Assembly (NCBI RefSeq): GCF_947495275.1
Contig: NZ_CANLYL010000001.1
Coordinates: forward strand, 558,001-622,000
Length of the DNA stretch: 64,000 bases
Source: an uncultured Roseobacter sp.
Lineage (GTDB): Bacteria > Pseudomonadota > Alphaproteobacteria > Rhodobacterales > Rhodobacteraceae
Reading direction: 5' to 3'
This document shows, piece after piece, positions 52,336 to 61,684 of the stretch. Both the position numbers and the translations under genes were made by a program. The notes beneath the pieces were generated by a model. The model searched no databases. It saw only the letters and a list, made by a program, of their open reading frames with translations, and was not told where the DNA came from. The first letter of the stretch is position 1. Each line of letters opens with the position of its first letter.

Positions 52336-52926
52336 TCACTCCTTGTAGGCAGCCTCGCGGTCCGCCAGCGAAATAACCTGCGGCGCAACAACCGGTTGGC
52401 CCGCCTTGTCAAAGAACGGGTTCTGCCGCGCCGTGCCAGCCAGGTAAGCTGCCAATGATCGTTTGATCAGACCGCCCAACATGCGCGCCAACCCTTTGTC
52501 TTTTCGAGGCGCGCCATTTTCTGGCAGCGCGTGTTTGGTAAAACCGTGGGTCACAACCGGCCCGAAGGCAGCCCAATCGTCAAAGTTCGGCCGCCACATG
52601 CCCGCGAGCGGGATTTTCGAGCTGTGCACAGTATTGGCCAGTGGCGTGTTGCAGCACGCCGCATACCACCGGTTCAGCCCTTTCGGTGAAAGCCGCAAAC
52701 AGGCAATCTGATCAGCGCCTTGAGAGATTTCAACGCGCGCGGGCAAAACCTGAACCAGCGGGCTGCCCCCTCCCGGTTCCAACGCGGCCAACTGCCCCAT
52801 GTGGCGGGCAAAAGCCCGGCAGTCTTTGCAATAGCAAATTAGATGGCATGCTCCAGCGGGCGTGACGTCATGCACCACACCTTTGAGGGTGCCGCAATCG
52901 CAGGAAAAGGTGACATTCTCAGTCAC
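52336..52926 (-). CDS. GFA-like zinc-binding protein (DUF6151-like)
   Basis: 196 residues. FSCDCGTLKGVV, CHLICYCKDCRAFARHMG and AACCNTPLANTVH give the Cys pattern of the glutathione-dependent formaldehyde-activating enzyme (GFA) zinc fold. The C-terminal ~70 residues are helical and basic. It is probably a metal-binding protein; catalytic activity is not proven. The start is the GTG at 52926, with GGAGG 6 bases upstream. It lies ~110 bp upstream of soxB on the same strand. Sarcosine oxidase can release formaldehyde when folate is limiting, so a formaldehyde-related job is plausible but inferred. Confidence 0.75.
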   Translation of the reverse strand: MTENVTFSCDCGTLKGVVHDVTPAGACHLICYCKDCRAFARHMGQLAALEPGGGSPLVQVLPARVEISQGADQIACLRLSPKGLNRWYAACCNTPLANTVHSSKIPLAGMWRPNFDDWAAFGPVVTHGFTKHALPENGAPRKDKGLARMLGGLIKRSLAAYLAGTARQNPFFDKAGQPVVAPQVISLADREAAYKE

Positions 52927-53012
52927 GGCATGCCTCCAATTCTGAGTCTCGAAGATCGCCGGGCCATCAAGCCCCGGCGATCAGCATTGTACTTTGGTGT
53001 CGAACCGTCGCG

Positions 53013-54446
53013 TCAGAGACCTTTGGCGCGATAACTTGCCGCCACCTTGTCGATTGCGACGAGATAAGCAGCCGTCCGCAGGTCATCCACGTCATCGCGC
53101 GAATGCCAGACGTTGGCCATCGACTGATAAGCGATACGCATGGTGTCATCGAGACCGGAACGCACCAGTTCCAGTTCCCCGGCACCGCGCAGGTATTTCT
53201 CCTTGAAATCCGGGCTCAGCTCCCAATTCAGTCCCTTGTCGCGCGACAGCCGTTCCAATTCACTGACAATCAACTGGTGCCGCGATTCCTCCTGACGCCG
53301 GCCCATGCGACCGAACCGGATGTGGCTGAGGTTCTTGACCCACTCAAAGTAGCTGACGGTCACACCGCCTGCGTTTGCGTACATGTCCGGGATCATGACC
53401 ACCCCTTTTTCGCGCAGCACCTGATCCGCGCCCGCCGTGACCGGGCCATTCGCAGCCTCGATGATCAAGGGCGCTTTAATCTGATCGGCGTTGCCAAGGT
53501 TGATCACACCTTCCAGCGCGGCCGGGATCAGAATGTCGCAATCCTCTTCCAGAACCTTCGCACCATCCTTGACGTGATGCATGTCGGAGTAGCCGGAAAT
53601 GCCCCCGTGTTTGGCGATCCAGTCGCGTACCCGGTCGACATCAAGACCATCGGGATTAAAGAGCGCCCCGTCACGCTCGATGATGCCGGTAATGACGCTG
53701 CCATCCTCTTCGGCAAGGAACTTCGCCGCGTGGTAGCCCACGTTACCAAGGCCCTGCACAATCACGCGCTTGCCTTCGAGATCTCCTGTCACGCCCGCCT
53801 TTTTCATGCCTTCCGCATCGCGGAAGAACGCCCGAAGCGCATATTGCACGCCACGCCCGGTGGCCTCGACCCGTCCGGCGATCCCGCCTGCGTTCAAGGG
53901 TTTGCCGGTCACGCAGGCGTTGCCGTTGATATCCGTTGTCTGCATGCGTTTGTACTGATCGGCGATCCAGGCCATTTCACGTTCGCCCGTCCCCATGTCC
54001 GGGGCCGGCACGTTCTGGCTGGGATTGATCAGGTCGCGTTTGATCAGCTCGTAGGCAAACCGTCGGGTGATCTGCTCCAGCTCATGCTCGTCGTATTCTC
54101 TCGGATCGACGCAAAGCCCGCCCTTTGATCCACCGAATGGTGCCTCAACCAGAGCACATTTATACGTCATCAACGCGGCCAGTGCTTCCACCTCGTCCTG
54201 ATTAACGCCTAGCGAGAAACGGATGCCACCCTTGACCGGTTCCATATGTTCCGAGTGTACGGAACGGTAGCCGGTAAACGTCTGTATCTTGCCACGCAGC
54301 CGAACCCCGAACCGCACCGTGTAAGTTGCATTGCAGACCCGTATCTTTTCCTCCAGTCCCGGCGAAAGATCCATCAGGCTCACGGCCCGGTTGAACATCT
54401 GATCAACGCTTTCTCTGAAGCTCGGTTCGCTAGTGTGCTGGTTCAA
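53013..54446 (-). CDS. gdhA: glutamate dehydrogenase
   Basis: 477 residues of the Glu/Leu/Phe/Val dehydrogenase family. EPVKGGIRFSLGVNQDEVEA, EAPFGGSKGGLCVDP with the catalytic lysine region, and PAPDMGTGEREMAWIADQY form the substrate domain. KRVIVQGLGNVGYHAAKFLA is the NAD-binding loop. It interconverts glutamate and 2-oxoglutarate; length and motifs fit the bacterial hexameric class. The start is a TTG at 54446, with AGGAGA ~7 bases upstream; no in-frame ATG lies nearer than residue 17. It is divergent from the Tad-like operon, with a terminator-like hairpin ~100 bases upstream of the start. Confidence 0.95.
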   Translation of the reverse strand: MNQHTSEPSFRESVDQMFNRAVSLMDLSPGLEEKIRVCNATYTVRFGVRLRGKIQTFTGYRSVHSEHMEPVKGGIRFSLGVNQDEVEALAALMTYKCALVEAPFGGSKGGLCVDPREYDEHELEQITRRFAYELIKRDLINPSQNVPAPDMGTGEREMAWIADQYKRMQTTDINGNACVTGKPLNAGGIAGRVEATGRGVQYALRAFFRDAEGMKKAGVTGDLEGKRVIVQGLGNVGYHAAKFLAEEDGSVITGIIERDGALFNPDGLDVDRVRDWIAKHGGISGYSDMHHVKDGAKVLEEDCDILIPAALEGVINLGNADQIKAPLIIEAANGPVTAGADQVLREKGVVMIPDMYANAGGVTVSYFEWVKNLSHIRFGRMGRRQEESRHQLIVSELERLSRDKGLNWELSPDFKEKYLRGAGELELVRSGLDDTMRIAYQSMANVWHSRDDVDDLRTAAYLVAIDKVAASYRAKGL

Positions 54447-54778
54447 TGTCTTTCTCCTGTTGGCGGATCATTGTTGTTCATACGACGACAATGCCACCCT
54501 ATGACGGTGAGTCGTTCTTTGCCAGTTTTTTGGGCGACTACGGAAAAACCCGATATCGCCGGGAATCGGGTTTTTCGTCGCTGATATTGAAACAGTCGAC
54601 AACCAAGGGCCCCATCGTTTCTCAAAACGCCCTTAAACTGCTGAAATTAACATAAAAATTTATCTTTTTCTGGCGCGTCGGCGCGTTTCCGCCCGCTTTC
54701 TGCCACAAAACCCAAGCATACAAGAAAGTCAGTTTTCCATGCCGCAAGGCAGATTTAACGCAACGAGTTGGTAGTAAC
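54447..54778. promoter_or_regulatory. divergent gdhA/tad promoter region
   Basis: 332 bases between gdhA and the Tad-like operon. It contains the terminator-like hairpin at 54543-54576, with A- and T-rich flanks. Promoters for both genes should lie here, but no clear -35/-10 pair was found on either strand. Further toward the tad gene the sequence is AT-rich with a TTAACATAAAAATTTATC stretch. Confidence 0.4.
54543..54576. terminator. terminator-like hairpin in gdhA/tad leader
   Basis: A 12-bp stem (GAAAAACCCGAT / ATCGGGTTTTTC) with a 10-base loop. The A-tract and T-tract are part of the stem, so it reads as a rho-independent terminator on both strands. It lies ~100 bases before the gdhA start, between divergent genes, where an ordinary terminator is not expected. 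Confidence 0.6.
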
Positions 54779-56524
54779 ATGACACGCATTTCGCCGGAGA
54801 AACCCGAAGCTGAAGACAAGCGTCCCGCACCGTTTGAGCGTTTTGTGCGCGAAGAAGACGGGGTGATCACGATCTTCACCATCTTCATGCTGTTTATGGT
54901 TTTGATGGTCTGCGGCATCGCCGTCGACCTGATGCGCAACGAAATGGAACGTATCAAGGTTCAGAACACACTTGATCGTGCGATCCTGGCGGCGGCTGAC
55001 CTGCAGCAGACACTCGATCCCAATGTCGTCGTGACCGACTATTTCGAAAAGGCGGGCATCGCTGAATACCTGGGCGACATCACTGTCACGCCGGGGGACA
55101 ACCTGCCCACAAACTACTTCCGCACTGTCGAGGCCTCTGCCCGGGCCCGCACACCCTCGCCCTACATGGCGATGACGGGCGTGAACGACCTCCCTCTGTT
55201 CGTCGCCGGGACTGCCGAAGAGGTGGTGAGCAATCTGGAAATTTCACTGGTTCTGGATGTGTCGGGGTCAATGGGCCGCAACAGCCGTCTTGTGAATCTC
55301 AAGGTCGCAGCTAAGGACTTTGTCGACCAGATCGCCAACAACAGCCAGGATGGCCGCATGGCGATCTCGATCGTCCCCTACGCCACCCAGGTGTCGATAC
55401 CGGACGCGATGGCGGACAGGCTGACGTTGGAAGGGACCAACCCACACTCGAACTGCCTGAACTTTGCCGCAAGTGATTTCCTGACACCGGCCATGCGCGT
55501 TCCGTCAGCTGCGGCGGGCGCGCCACCCGTGGTTGCTTACGAGCGCACGATGCACTTTGACCCATGGACGTATCGCAGTTCGCTGGATGACGGGGACGGG
55601 CGCCTGTCAACACCGCATGAGCTGGTCAAATCGCCTGTCTGCGAAGCGGACGCAAACCGCGAAATTCTGCCACTTCAAAAAGACCGTGACGTCCTGAAAA
55701 ACTACATCGAGGCGCTGGATGCCGCAGGCAACACCTCAATCGACGTTGGCATGAAATGGGGTCTTGCCATGCTCGATTCCAGCATGAGCCCGATGGTCGA
55801 AGGCCTTATTTCGGACGGCACCGTTTCCGCACAATTCTCGGGACGTCCCGCCGATTACAATTCGGATGAAAACCTCAAGGTGATCGTTTTGATGACAGAC
55901 GGCGAAAACACTGCCCAGTACTACATCGAAGACGGCTACCGCGAAGGTCAGACCGTATTGTGGTGGAATGCGGATGCAAGCGTCTATTCCGTTTACGACG
56001 ACATCACCGAGGAGTTCTACTACTCCCGTGCCGTGGACACAGATGGCGACGCAGATGTCGATGGGGATGACGAACGCTGGGGTGTCTCACCTTACGGCTG
56101 CCTGAACCCGACCAACTCATCCGATTCCAGCGACTGGGATTGCTCGGCTGGCACCCCGGCGGGTGGCGCCTATAACATCAGTTTCCCCGATCTCTGGGCC
56201 CATACGCCAATCCTGGAAAACTTCTACACCAACTTCTACCCGTGGATGAACTACAGCACCGCTGCAAACCGTTGGTACTATAACGCCTTCGACAATGTCA
56301 GTTCGGGCACCAAAAACACCCGCACCGAAAACATCTGCGATGAAGCCAAGGACGAAGGCGTGATCGTCTTCACCATCGGCTTTGAGGCCCCTGAAAACGG
56401 GCAAGCAGTGTTGAGAAACTGCGCAAGCTCCGTCAGCCACTACTTTGATGTTGATGGTCTGGAAATCGCCGATGCCTTCAATGCGATTGCGCATGAGATC
56501 ACACAACTGAGGCTGACACATTGA
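54779..56524 (+). CDS. TadG-like pilus assembly protein with VWA domain
   Basis: 581 residues. A cytoplasmic start, then one hydrophobic segment (EDGVITIFTIFMLFMVLMVC with the TadE/G-type Glu-Asp-Gly), followed by ALDRAILAAADLQQ-like TadG sequence and a von Willebrand A domain. The MIDAS DVSGSMG is at about residues 160-166 and VIVLMTDGENTAQY further on. The protein is membrane-anchored with its bulk outside. TadG proteins work with TadE/TadF minor pseudopilins in Flp/Tad tight-adherence pili. The ATG at 54779 has a weak ribosome binding site. No flp pilin or TadA/B/C machine is in the window. Confidence 0.88.
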   Translation: MTRISPEKPEAEDKRPAPFERFVREEDGVITIFTIFMLFMVLMVCGIAVDLMRNEMERIKVQNTLDRAILAAADLQQTLDPNVVVTDYFEKAGIAEYLGDITVTPGDNLPTNYFRTVEASARARTPSPYMAMTGVNDLPLFVAGTAEEVVSNLEISLVLDVSGSMGRNSRLVNLKVAAKDFVDQIANNSQDGRMAISIVPYATQVSIPDAMADRLTLEGTNPHSNCLNFAASDFLTPAMRVPSAAAGAPPVVAYERTMHFDPWTYRSSLDDGDGRLSTPHELVKSPVCEADANREILPLQKDRDVLKNYIEALDAAGNTSIDVGMKWGLAMLDSSMSPMVEGLISDGTVSAQFSGRPADYNSDENLKVIVLMTDGENTAQYYIEDGYREGQTVLWWNADASVYSVYDDITEEFYYSRAVDTDGDADVDGDDERWGVSPYGCLNPTNSSDSSDWDCSAGTPAGGAYNISFPDLWAHTPILENFYTNFYPWMNYSTAANRWYYNAFDNVSSGTKNTRTENICDEAKDEGVIVFTIGFEAPENGQAVLRNCASSVSHYFDVDGLEIADAFNAIAHEITQLRLTH

Positions 56525-57057
56525 GACACCATATTTCAAAACTCCTGCGCCGGTTTCGCCGTGACGAGGAGGGTCAGATCGCAATCGAATTCGTGATCAT
56601 CGTCCCGCTGATCTTCACGGTTTTCCTAACCTCCATCGAAACCGGCATCTATTCGATGCGCCAGATGTGGCTTGAACGCGGGCTGGATATCGCGGTGCGT
56701 ACCGTACGGTTGAGCACGGGCGAAGCGCCACAGCATGGTGAGCTGAAAACCATGGTATGCGAACAGGCCCCCTTTCTGCCCAATTGCGAGGCGCGCCTGC
56801 AGCTGGAAATGACACCGATCTCACCCACCGCTTTTGCGGGCCTGCCGGCACAGGCCGACTGCGTCGACACCAACGAAGAAGTGAACCCGCCCCGTACCTT
56901 TGTTCAGGGTGGCAATCATGACCTGATGATCATTCGCGCCTGTCTGGTTTTCAATCCGGTCGTGCCAACTTCCGGACTGGGGTTTGAGTGGGATCAGGCC
57001 GAAGGTCTCCCCCGGATGACTGCCATGTCCGCTTTCGTACAGGAGCCGAATGAATGA
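56521..57057 (+). CDS. TadE-like minor pseudopilin
   Basis: 178 residues. RRDEEGQIAIEFVIIVPLIF is the TadE signature: a short basic segment with Glu at +5 relative to the Gly, followed by a membrane helix, then SIETGIYSMRQMWLERGLDI. The remainder is exposed and contains four cysteines (MVCEQAPFLPNCEA; AQADCVD; IRACLVF). The start is a TTG at 56521 overlapping the TGA of the TadG-like gene, so translation is coupled. It is the middle gene of three. Confidence 0.85.
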   Translation: MRHHISKLLRRFRRDEEGQIAIEFVIIVPLIFTVFLTSIETGIYSMRQMWLERGLDIAVRTVRLSTGEAPQHGELKTMVCEQAPFLPNCEARLQLEMTPISPTAFAGLPAQADCVDTNEEVNPPRTFVQGGNHDLMIIRACLVFNPVVPTSGLGFEWDQAEGLPRMTAMSAFVQEPNE

Positions 57058-57635
57058 TCGATTTCTATAAACGATGTCGTGCCCGCGTCGCACAGTTCAC
57101 CGGCAATGAAAGCGGTGCTGTGACGATGGAATTCCTGATCATCTGCCCCTTCCTGTTTTGGGGGTACATGGCAATGCTGACCTACTACGATGCCTTTCGG
57201 CAAAACACGGTGAACCAGAAAGCCGCCTTTACAATTGCAGACCTGATTTCGCGGCAGGCGACGGTCAACGGTGCCTTCCTTGACGGGGCCCACACGGTTT
57301 TCGATACGCTGGTGCGCTCTAACACCCCGACGGCTTTGCGGGTCACCAGCGTGACCTATAATGACGATGATCCCGAAGATGAGACACTGGGTACTTATTC
57401 CGTGCTCTGGTCCGAACCTCGCGGTGATTTCGGAGAACTCACAACAGACGACGTCGAAAACTGGCATGATGTGCTGCCGGTGATGTATGATGGCGCGACA
57501 GTTGTGGTTGTCGAAACCTGGGCCGGTTTTCGGCCCGCGTTCAAGATCGGCATGAGCGAACGGACCTTGCACAATTTCACTTTCACACGTCCGCGCTATT
57601 CACCGCAGGTATGTTTTGAGGACAGTTGCGACTGA
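57054..57635 (+). CDS. TadE/TadF-like minor pseudopilin
   Basis: 193 residues. NESGAVTMEFLIICPFLFWG is the same TadE-type start (Glu before the membrane helix), followed by YYDAFRQNTVNQKAAFTIAD. The exposed part is mainly beta (LRVTSVTYNDDDPEDETLGT) and ends VCFEDSCD with two cysteines. The ATG overlaps the previous stop (ATGA). It is the last gene of the three-gene run. Confidence 0.85.
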   Translation: MIDFYKRCRARVAQFTGNESGAVTMEFLIICPFLFWGYMAMLTYYDAFRQNTVNQKAAFTIADLISRQATVNGAFLDGAHTVFDTLVRSNTPTALRVTSVTYNDDDPEDETLGTYSVLWSEPRGDFGELTTDDVENWHDVLPVMYDGATVVVVETWAGFRPAFKIGMSERTLHNFTFTRPRYSPQVCFEDSCD

Positions 57636-57651
57636 AGATTGTCCAATAACC

Positions 57652-58134
57652 TCAAGATCGTTCTGCGAGCATGACAGCGATGATCTCAGACATATATTTG
57701 GTTTGACGCCCCGGCGTCATGCCGCCGACTCCAACGCGCCGACCAAAGCGCCACCAGAGCCCCGGGCGCCACTTTCGCTCGACCGGTTCCTGCAAGCGAA
57801 GCAGGAAGCCATTGGATGGTTTGAAGGCAAACGCCCCGCGATCAATCGAGACGATGTTATCAACCTCGACGATGGTCAGCCCCCCGCTGTCGCGCAATTC
57901 TGTTTTCGTCAGTTCCAGCCGGTGAACAGTGGACCGGCGCATGGCATCCGCAATCATCAGGGACGATGCCCCAATGGCGATAAGAAAAAGCTGCCAGCCA
58001 AAGCTGGGGGGCGCGACGATAGCCACGTAAATCACCAGAACGCCCAGAAACGCCAAAAGACCTATGCCAAGGAACCGCCGACCATTTGACGCGGCAACAG
58101 TTGCCAAAATCTCGGTGTCGCTTGTCTCTTGCAT
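57652..58134 (-). CDS. two-TM membrane protein of unknown function
   Basis: 160 residues. Two membrane segments lie at about 21-41 (FLGIGLLAFLGVLVIYVAIV) and 45-65 (FGWQLFLIAIGASSLMIADA), followed by a cytoplasmic or periplasmic part of ~95 residues (TVHRLELTKTELRDSGGLTI). I do not recognise the family with certainty. It is convergent with the pseudopilin run and on the same strand as the DUF2235 gene ~80 bp upstream of it. No ribosome binding site of note. Confidence 0.7.
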   Translation of the reverse strand: MQETSDTEILATVAASNGRRFLGIGLLAFLGVLVIYVAIVAPPSFGWQLFLIAIGASSLMIADAMRRSTVHRLELTKTELRDSGGLTIVEVDNIVSIDRGAFAFKPSNGFLLRLQEPVERKWRPGLWWRFGRRVGVGGMTPGRQTKYMSEIIAVMLAERS

Positions 58135-58217
58135 GTGAAACGCCTCTATCTGGTGTCACACGCCTCCTATCCTGCACCGCCACCGGCTCACAAGAGCAAA
58201 GGTGTCTAACCTGCCAG

Positions 58218-59348
58218 TCACGGCTTGCGCGACAGGCCGGGCATCAGATTGCGCAAACTGCCCGGCCGATAGGATGGCATACTGGCCAATCGCAAGCGCA
58301 CCGTGTCGTGCACATCAAGGGTGCGCATCGGTCCTTTGCGCCACTGCAACAGCCAGGGAGCCAGCCGATAGAGGCGACCCAGATCATCAATTTCATCGGT
58401 TTGAATGGTGGGGTCTACCGACACCATCGGAATTTCCACCCCGGGTTTGAGGGTCAGGCCCAGCCTTGCCGCCCCCTGCCATATCCATGCCAGCGTGATT
58501 TCACTCAAGGCACGGGTCGTTGCCGACCCTCCGACAATGCCGTGATCGCCCACAAACCAGACCTGCTGATAGGGCCTGTTGGCACTTTCATCCCCAAGGT
58601 TGAGTCCGGGTGCGCCGGGCTTGTTTTCAAGGTTATCCCAAAGGCTCGGTTCATAGAGGACACGGCGTTCGTCCAGTGCCACCGCATGGCGGGCGTTTTC
58701 CACCAGATGCGACAGGCTCGTATCATGAAATTTGTAGCGCGCGTTCCACCACTCTGCCACCTTGCCAAAAATACTGGCCGGGATGCCCAGAGCGCCAACC
58801 GTGTCCCAGACGCCCAAATAGGTGATCCGAACTAGGTAACTGTCATCTGCGCGGGCAATCACATCTGATTGGCTGGTCGCAAACCCGGGTGAGAGTTTCT
58901 GCCTCGCCTTCATGATATGGGCCGCATCGGGCCGATTGTTTACTCCGCGCCTGCGGTAGAGCCGAAAGGCGCGATACAGATTGATCCGGGTTGGGTTTTC
59001 GAGGATGCCGCATTTCCGGATCATGCCCGCCAACGACCGAGCCGTATAAGCCCCGCGCGAAAACCCGAAGATCATGATTTTGTCACCCGGCTGATAGGTC
59101 TGGCACAGCGCCAGATAAGCCGCCTTGATGTTTCGGTTCAGCCCCCAGCCGAAAAGACCCCCGCCAACCTTGCTCAGCCAACGCCCCAGGCGGCTCATCA
59201 TGCCCGATCCGGTGCCAACACCCTCAAAATACATGACCTTTTGCTCAACTGTCTGTGCGCAGACATCAGACAGCCGTAAGACATGTGTCTGCCCGCCCGC
59301 GCTGGCGCTGTTCCATGTTCCGTCACAAAAAATCGCGATATATGCCAT
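58218..59348 (-). CDS. DUF2235 alpha/beta hydrolase (Tle1-like phospholipase fold)
   Basis: 376 residues. IAIFCDGTWNSASAGG opens the DUF2235 fold; the nucleophile elbow is FGFSRGAYTARSLAG (GxSxG), with LGVWDTVGALGIPAS and QVWFVGDHGIVGGSAT holding the acid and His regions. Related proteins include the type VI secretion phospholipase effectors Tle1, but there is no secretion gene nearby and no effector tag. It is therefore better called a DUF2235 hydrolase of unknown substrate. The ATG at 59348 is the family start. The next gene upstream is divergent. Confidence 0.88.
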   Translation of the reverse strand: MAYIAIFCDGTWNSASAGGQTHVLRLSDVCAQTVEQKVMYFEGVGTGSGMMSRLGRWLSKVGGGLFGWGLNRNIKAAYLALCQTYQPGDKIMIFGFSRGAYTARSLAGMIRKCGILENPTRINLYRAFRLYRRRGVNNRPDAAHIMKARQKLSPGFATSQSDVIARADDSYLVRITYLGVWDTVGALGIPASIFGKVAEWWNARYKFHDTSLSHLVENARHAVALDERRVLYEPSLWDNLENKPGAPGLNLGDESANRPYQQVWFVGDHGIVGGSATTRALSEITLAWIWQGAARLGLTLKPGVEIPMVSVDPTIQTDEIDDLGRLYRLAPWLLQWRKGPMRTLDVHDTVRLRLASMPSYRPGSLRNLMPGLSRKP

Positions 59349-59464
59349 TTGCCTATCCCCTTTTGCGCCCTACACATGACAGAAGGATCATCGCAGGCGC
59401 TTAAACCTGCGCGCGCGCCCTTAACGAATAGAATGATCCTCGGAGCAGAAAAGGACCGGCTGCC

Positions 59465-60172
59465 ATGACGCCCAAAATGATCGCTTATCTGGCATTGCTA
59501 TTGGCCATTGCCTTTGCCGCATCACCCTTGCTGGTGTCTGACTTCAACGGGTTTGACGCCGATCAATTTCCCGTGCCTCAGGACAATCCCCCCATTCAAC
59601 CGGCGGGATATGCCTTCGCCATTTGGGGCGTGATCTACCTGTGGCTCATCCTGGGCATGGCTTTTGGGGCAATAAAACGGGCAGAAGACCCGGACTGGCA
59701 TGCCATGCGCGCACCGCTGTCGATCTCATTGGCCATTGGCACCATATGGCTCGCGGTCGCGACTCAAAGCCCGGTCTGGGCGTCGGTTCTCATCTGGGCC
59801 ATGCTGATTTCGGCCTTGTTCGCACTGTTCCGTGCCCCGCGGCAAGATCAGCTATCGGCGGCCTTGCCCGTTGGGCTTTATGCCGGATGGCTGAGTGCCG
59901 CCAGCTCCGTCTCGCTGGGGTTGCTGGCGGCTGGCTATGGGTGGCTGACCGAACAACTTGCAGCGCTTATTTTCATCTTTCTGGCGCTCGTACTGGCCTC
60001 GGGTGTCCAGTCCACCCTCAAGCGCGCGCCGACCTACGGGATCGCCGCCATCTGGGCGCTGACCGCCATTGTCATCCAGAACCTTGCGGATGAACCCACC
60101 GTGGCCGCCCTTGCGGGTGGCGGCGCCGGCGCTTTGCTGATGCCGACGTTCAAAGCCATGCGGGGCTCCTAG
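59465..60172 (+). CDS. TspO/MBR-related membrane protein
   Basis: 235 residues with about seven hydrophobic segments. [20 protein letters not shown] near residues 41-60 resembles the conserved aromatic stretch of TspO/MBR-type tryptophan-rich proteins, but the protein is ~75 residues longer than TspO (~160). The relation is therefore distant. Ligand or transport role is unknown; tetrapyrrole binding would be inference. AAAGGA lies before the ATG. Its stop overlaps that of der within the palindrome CTAG (60169-60172). Confidence 0.65.
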   Translation: MTPKMIAYLALLLAIAFAASPLLVSDFNGFDADQFPVPQDNPPIQPAGYAFAIWGVIYLWLILGMAFGAIKRAEDPDWHAMRAPLSISLAIGTIWLAVATQSPVWASVLIWAMLISALFALFRAPRQDQLSAALPVGLYAGWLSAASSVSLGLLAAGYGWLTEQLAALIFIFLALVLASGVQSTLKRAPTYGIAAIWALTAIVIQNLADEPTVAALAGGGAGALLMPTFKAMRGS

Positions 60173-61632
60173 TCCCGTCGGCGCCCGTCGGTGTGCTTGC
60201 GCAGTTTCGAGGGGGCCGCTTTTTTGCGCCCCTTGTAGGGGTTCGCCTCGTTCTGACCCCGCATCCACAGGCGGATCGGCGTGCCGGGCATGTCGAAATC
60301 AAGGCGCAATCCATTCACCAGATAGCGGCTGTAGCTTTCAGGCACCTTGTCGGGATGCGAACACATCACCACAAACCCCGGCGGTCGCGTCTTGGCCTGC
60401 GTCATATAGCGCAGCTTGATCCGCTTGCCTTGCGGTGCAGGGGGCGGATGCGCCTCGACCATGCCCGAAAGCCAGCGATTGAGATGGGATGTGGTGACGC
60501 GCCTGTTCCATACGTCATAGGCTTTCATGATTGCCTCGTGCAGCCGGTCCAACCCCCGGCCTGTCTTGGCAGAAACCGTGATGAGGGGCGCGCCGCGCAG
60601 TTGCGGCAGCAGACGCTCAAAGCTCTCCTTGAGCTCTTTCAGCTTGCCCTGCCGGTCTTCCTCGACATCCCACTTGTTGACCGCGATGATGACCGCGCGC
60701 CCTTCCCGCTCCGCCAGATCGGCAATGCGCAAATCCTGCTGTTCAAAGGGAATCGCCGCATCCAGAAGGACAACAACCACCTCGGCAAATTTCACCGCGC
60801 GCAGCCCGTCCCCGACCGAGAGTTTTTCCAGCTTTTCCTGCACCTTGGCTTTTTTGCGCATGCCCGCCGTATCAAAAATACGCATGGGCACACCAGACCA
60901 GTTGGTACGCAATGAGATCGCATCCCGCGTGATCCCGGCTTCCGGCCCGGTCAGCAAACGGTCTTCACCGAGAATTTGGTTGATGAGCGTGGATTTCCCC
61001 GCGTTCGGGCGTCCGACAACCGCCACCTGAAGGGGTTTTTTGTCGGTGGGCATGGGGATTTCCGCCTCCATGTCGCCATCGTCTTCGTCGAGCGTCACGT
61101 CGGTGTCGGGGGCGTCTTCTGCGGCGCGCTCTGCAAACTGATCAGCCAGAGGCATCAGATGGGTGTAAAGATCATTCAACCCTTCCCCATGCTCCGCCGA
61201 CAGTCGGATGGGTTCCCCCAACCCCAATGAATAAGCCTCGATCACGCCTGCATCCGCAGCCGCCCCTTCGGATTTATTCGCAGCTAGAATGACATGTGCG
61301 GAACGCTTGCGCAGGATATCAGCGAAAACCAAATCCGAGGGCGTAATGCCAACCCGTGCATCCACCATGAAAAGGCAAATGTCCGCCATATCCACGGCCC
61401 GTTCGGTCAGGCGGCGCATCCGTCCCTGCAGGCTGTCGTCGGTCACCTCTTCGAGACCGGCCGTATCTATGACGGTGAAACGCAAATCAGCCAGCCGCGC
61501 AGCCCCTTCACGCAAATCGCGGGTTACGCCGGGTTGATCATCAACCAGCGCAAGCCGCTTGCCCACCAACCGGTTGAACAATGTTGATTTGCCCACATTC
61601 GGGCGCCCCACAATGGCGAGGGTGAAAGACAT
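60169..61632 (-). CDS. der: ribosome assembly GTPase Der (EngA)
   Basis: 487 residues. There are two tandem GTPase domains. The first is [14 protein letters not shown] with DTAG and NKSE, and the second is [14 protein letters not shown] with DTAG and VNKWD. A KH-like C-terminal domain follows ([40 protein letters not shown]). The acidic linker [16 protein letters not shown] lies between them. It is essential for 50S maturation. The ATG at 61632 follows GGAG; an upstream TTG at 61647 is less likely. It lies just downstream of bamB on the same strand, which is a common order. Confidence 0.97.
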   Translation of the reverse strand: MSFTLAIVGRPNVGKSTLFNRLVGKRLALVDDQPGVTRDLREGAARLADLRFTVIDTAGLEEVTDDSLQGRMRRLTERAVDMADICLFMVDARVGITPSDLVFADILRKRSAHVILAANKSEGAAADAGVIEAYSLGLGEPIRLSAEHGEGLNDLYTHLMPLADQFAERAAEDAPDTDVTLDEDDGDMEAEIPMPTDKKPLQVAVVGRPNAGKSTLINQILGEDRLLTGPEAGITRDAISLRTNWSGVPMRIFDTAGMRKKAKVQEKLEKLSVGDGLRAVKFAEVVVVLLDAAIPFEQQDLRIADLAEREGRAVIIAVNKWDVEEDRQGKLKELKESFERLLPQLRGAPLITVSAKTGRGLDRLHEAIMKAYDVWNRRVTTSHLNRWLSGMVEAHPPPAPQGKRIKLRYMTQAKTRPPGFVVMCSHPDKVPESYSRYLVNGLRLDFDMPGTPIRLWMRGQNEANPYKGRKKAAPSKLRKHTDGRRRD

Positions 61633-61684
61633 GTCAAAAGGCTCCAAAAGCCGGGATAAAGGCGCGCTTTACCCTACCTTTATG

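Noticed and set aside
53103-54128. 341-codon forward open frame antisense to gdhA
   Set aside because: gdhA is complete on the other strand.
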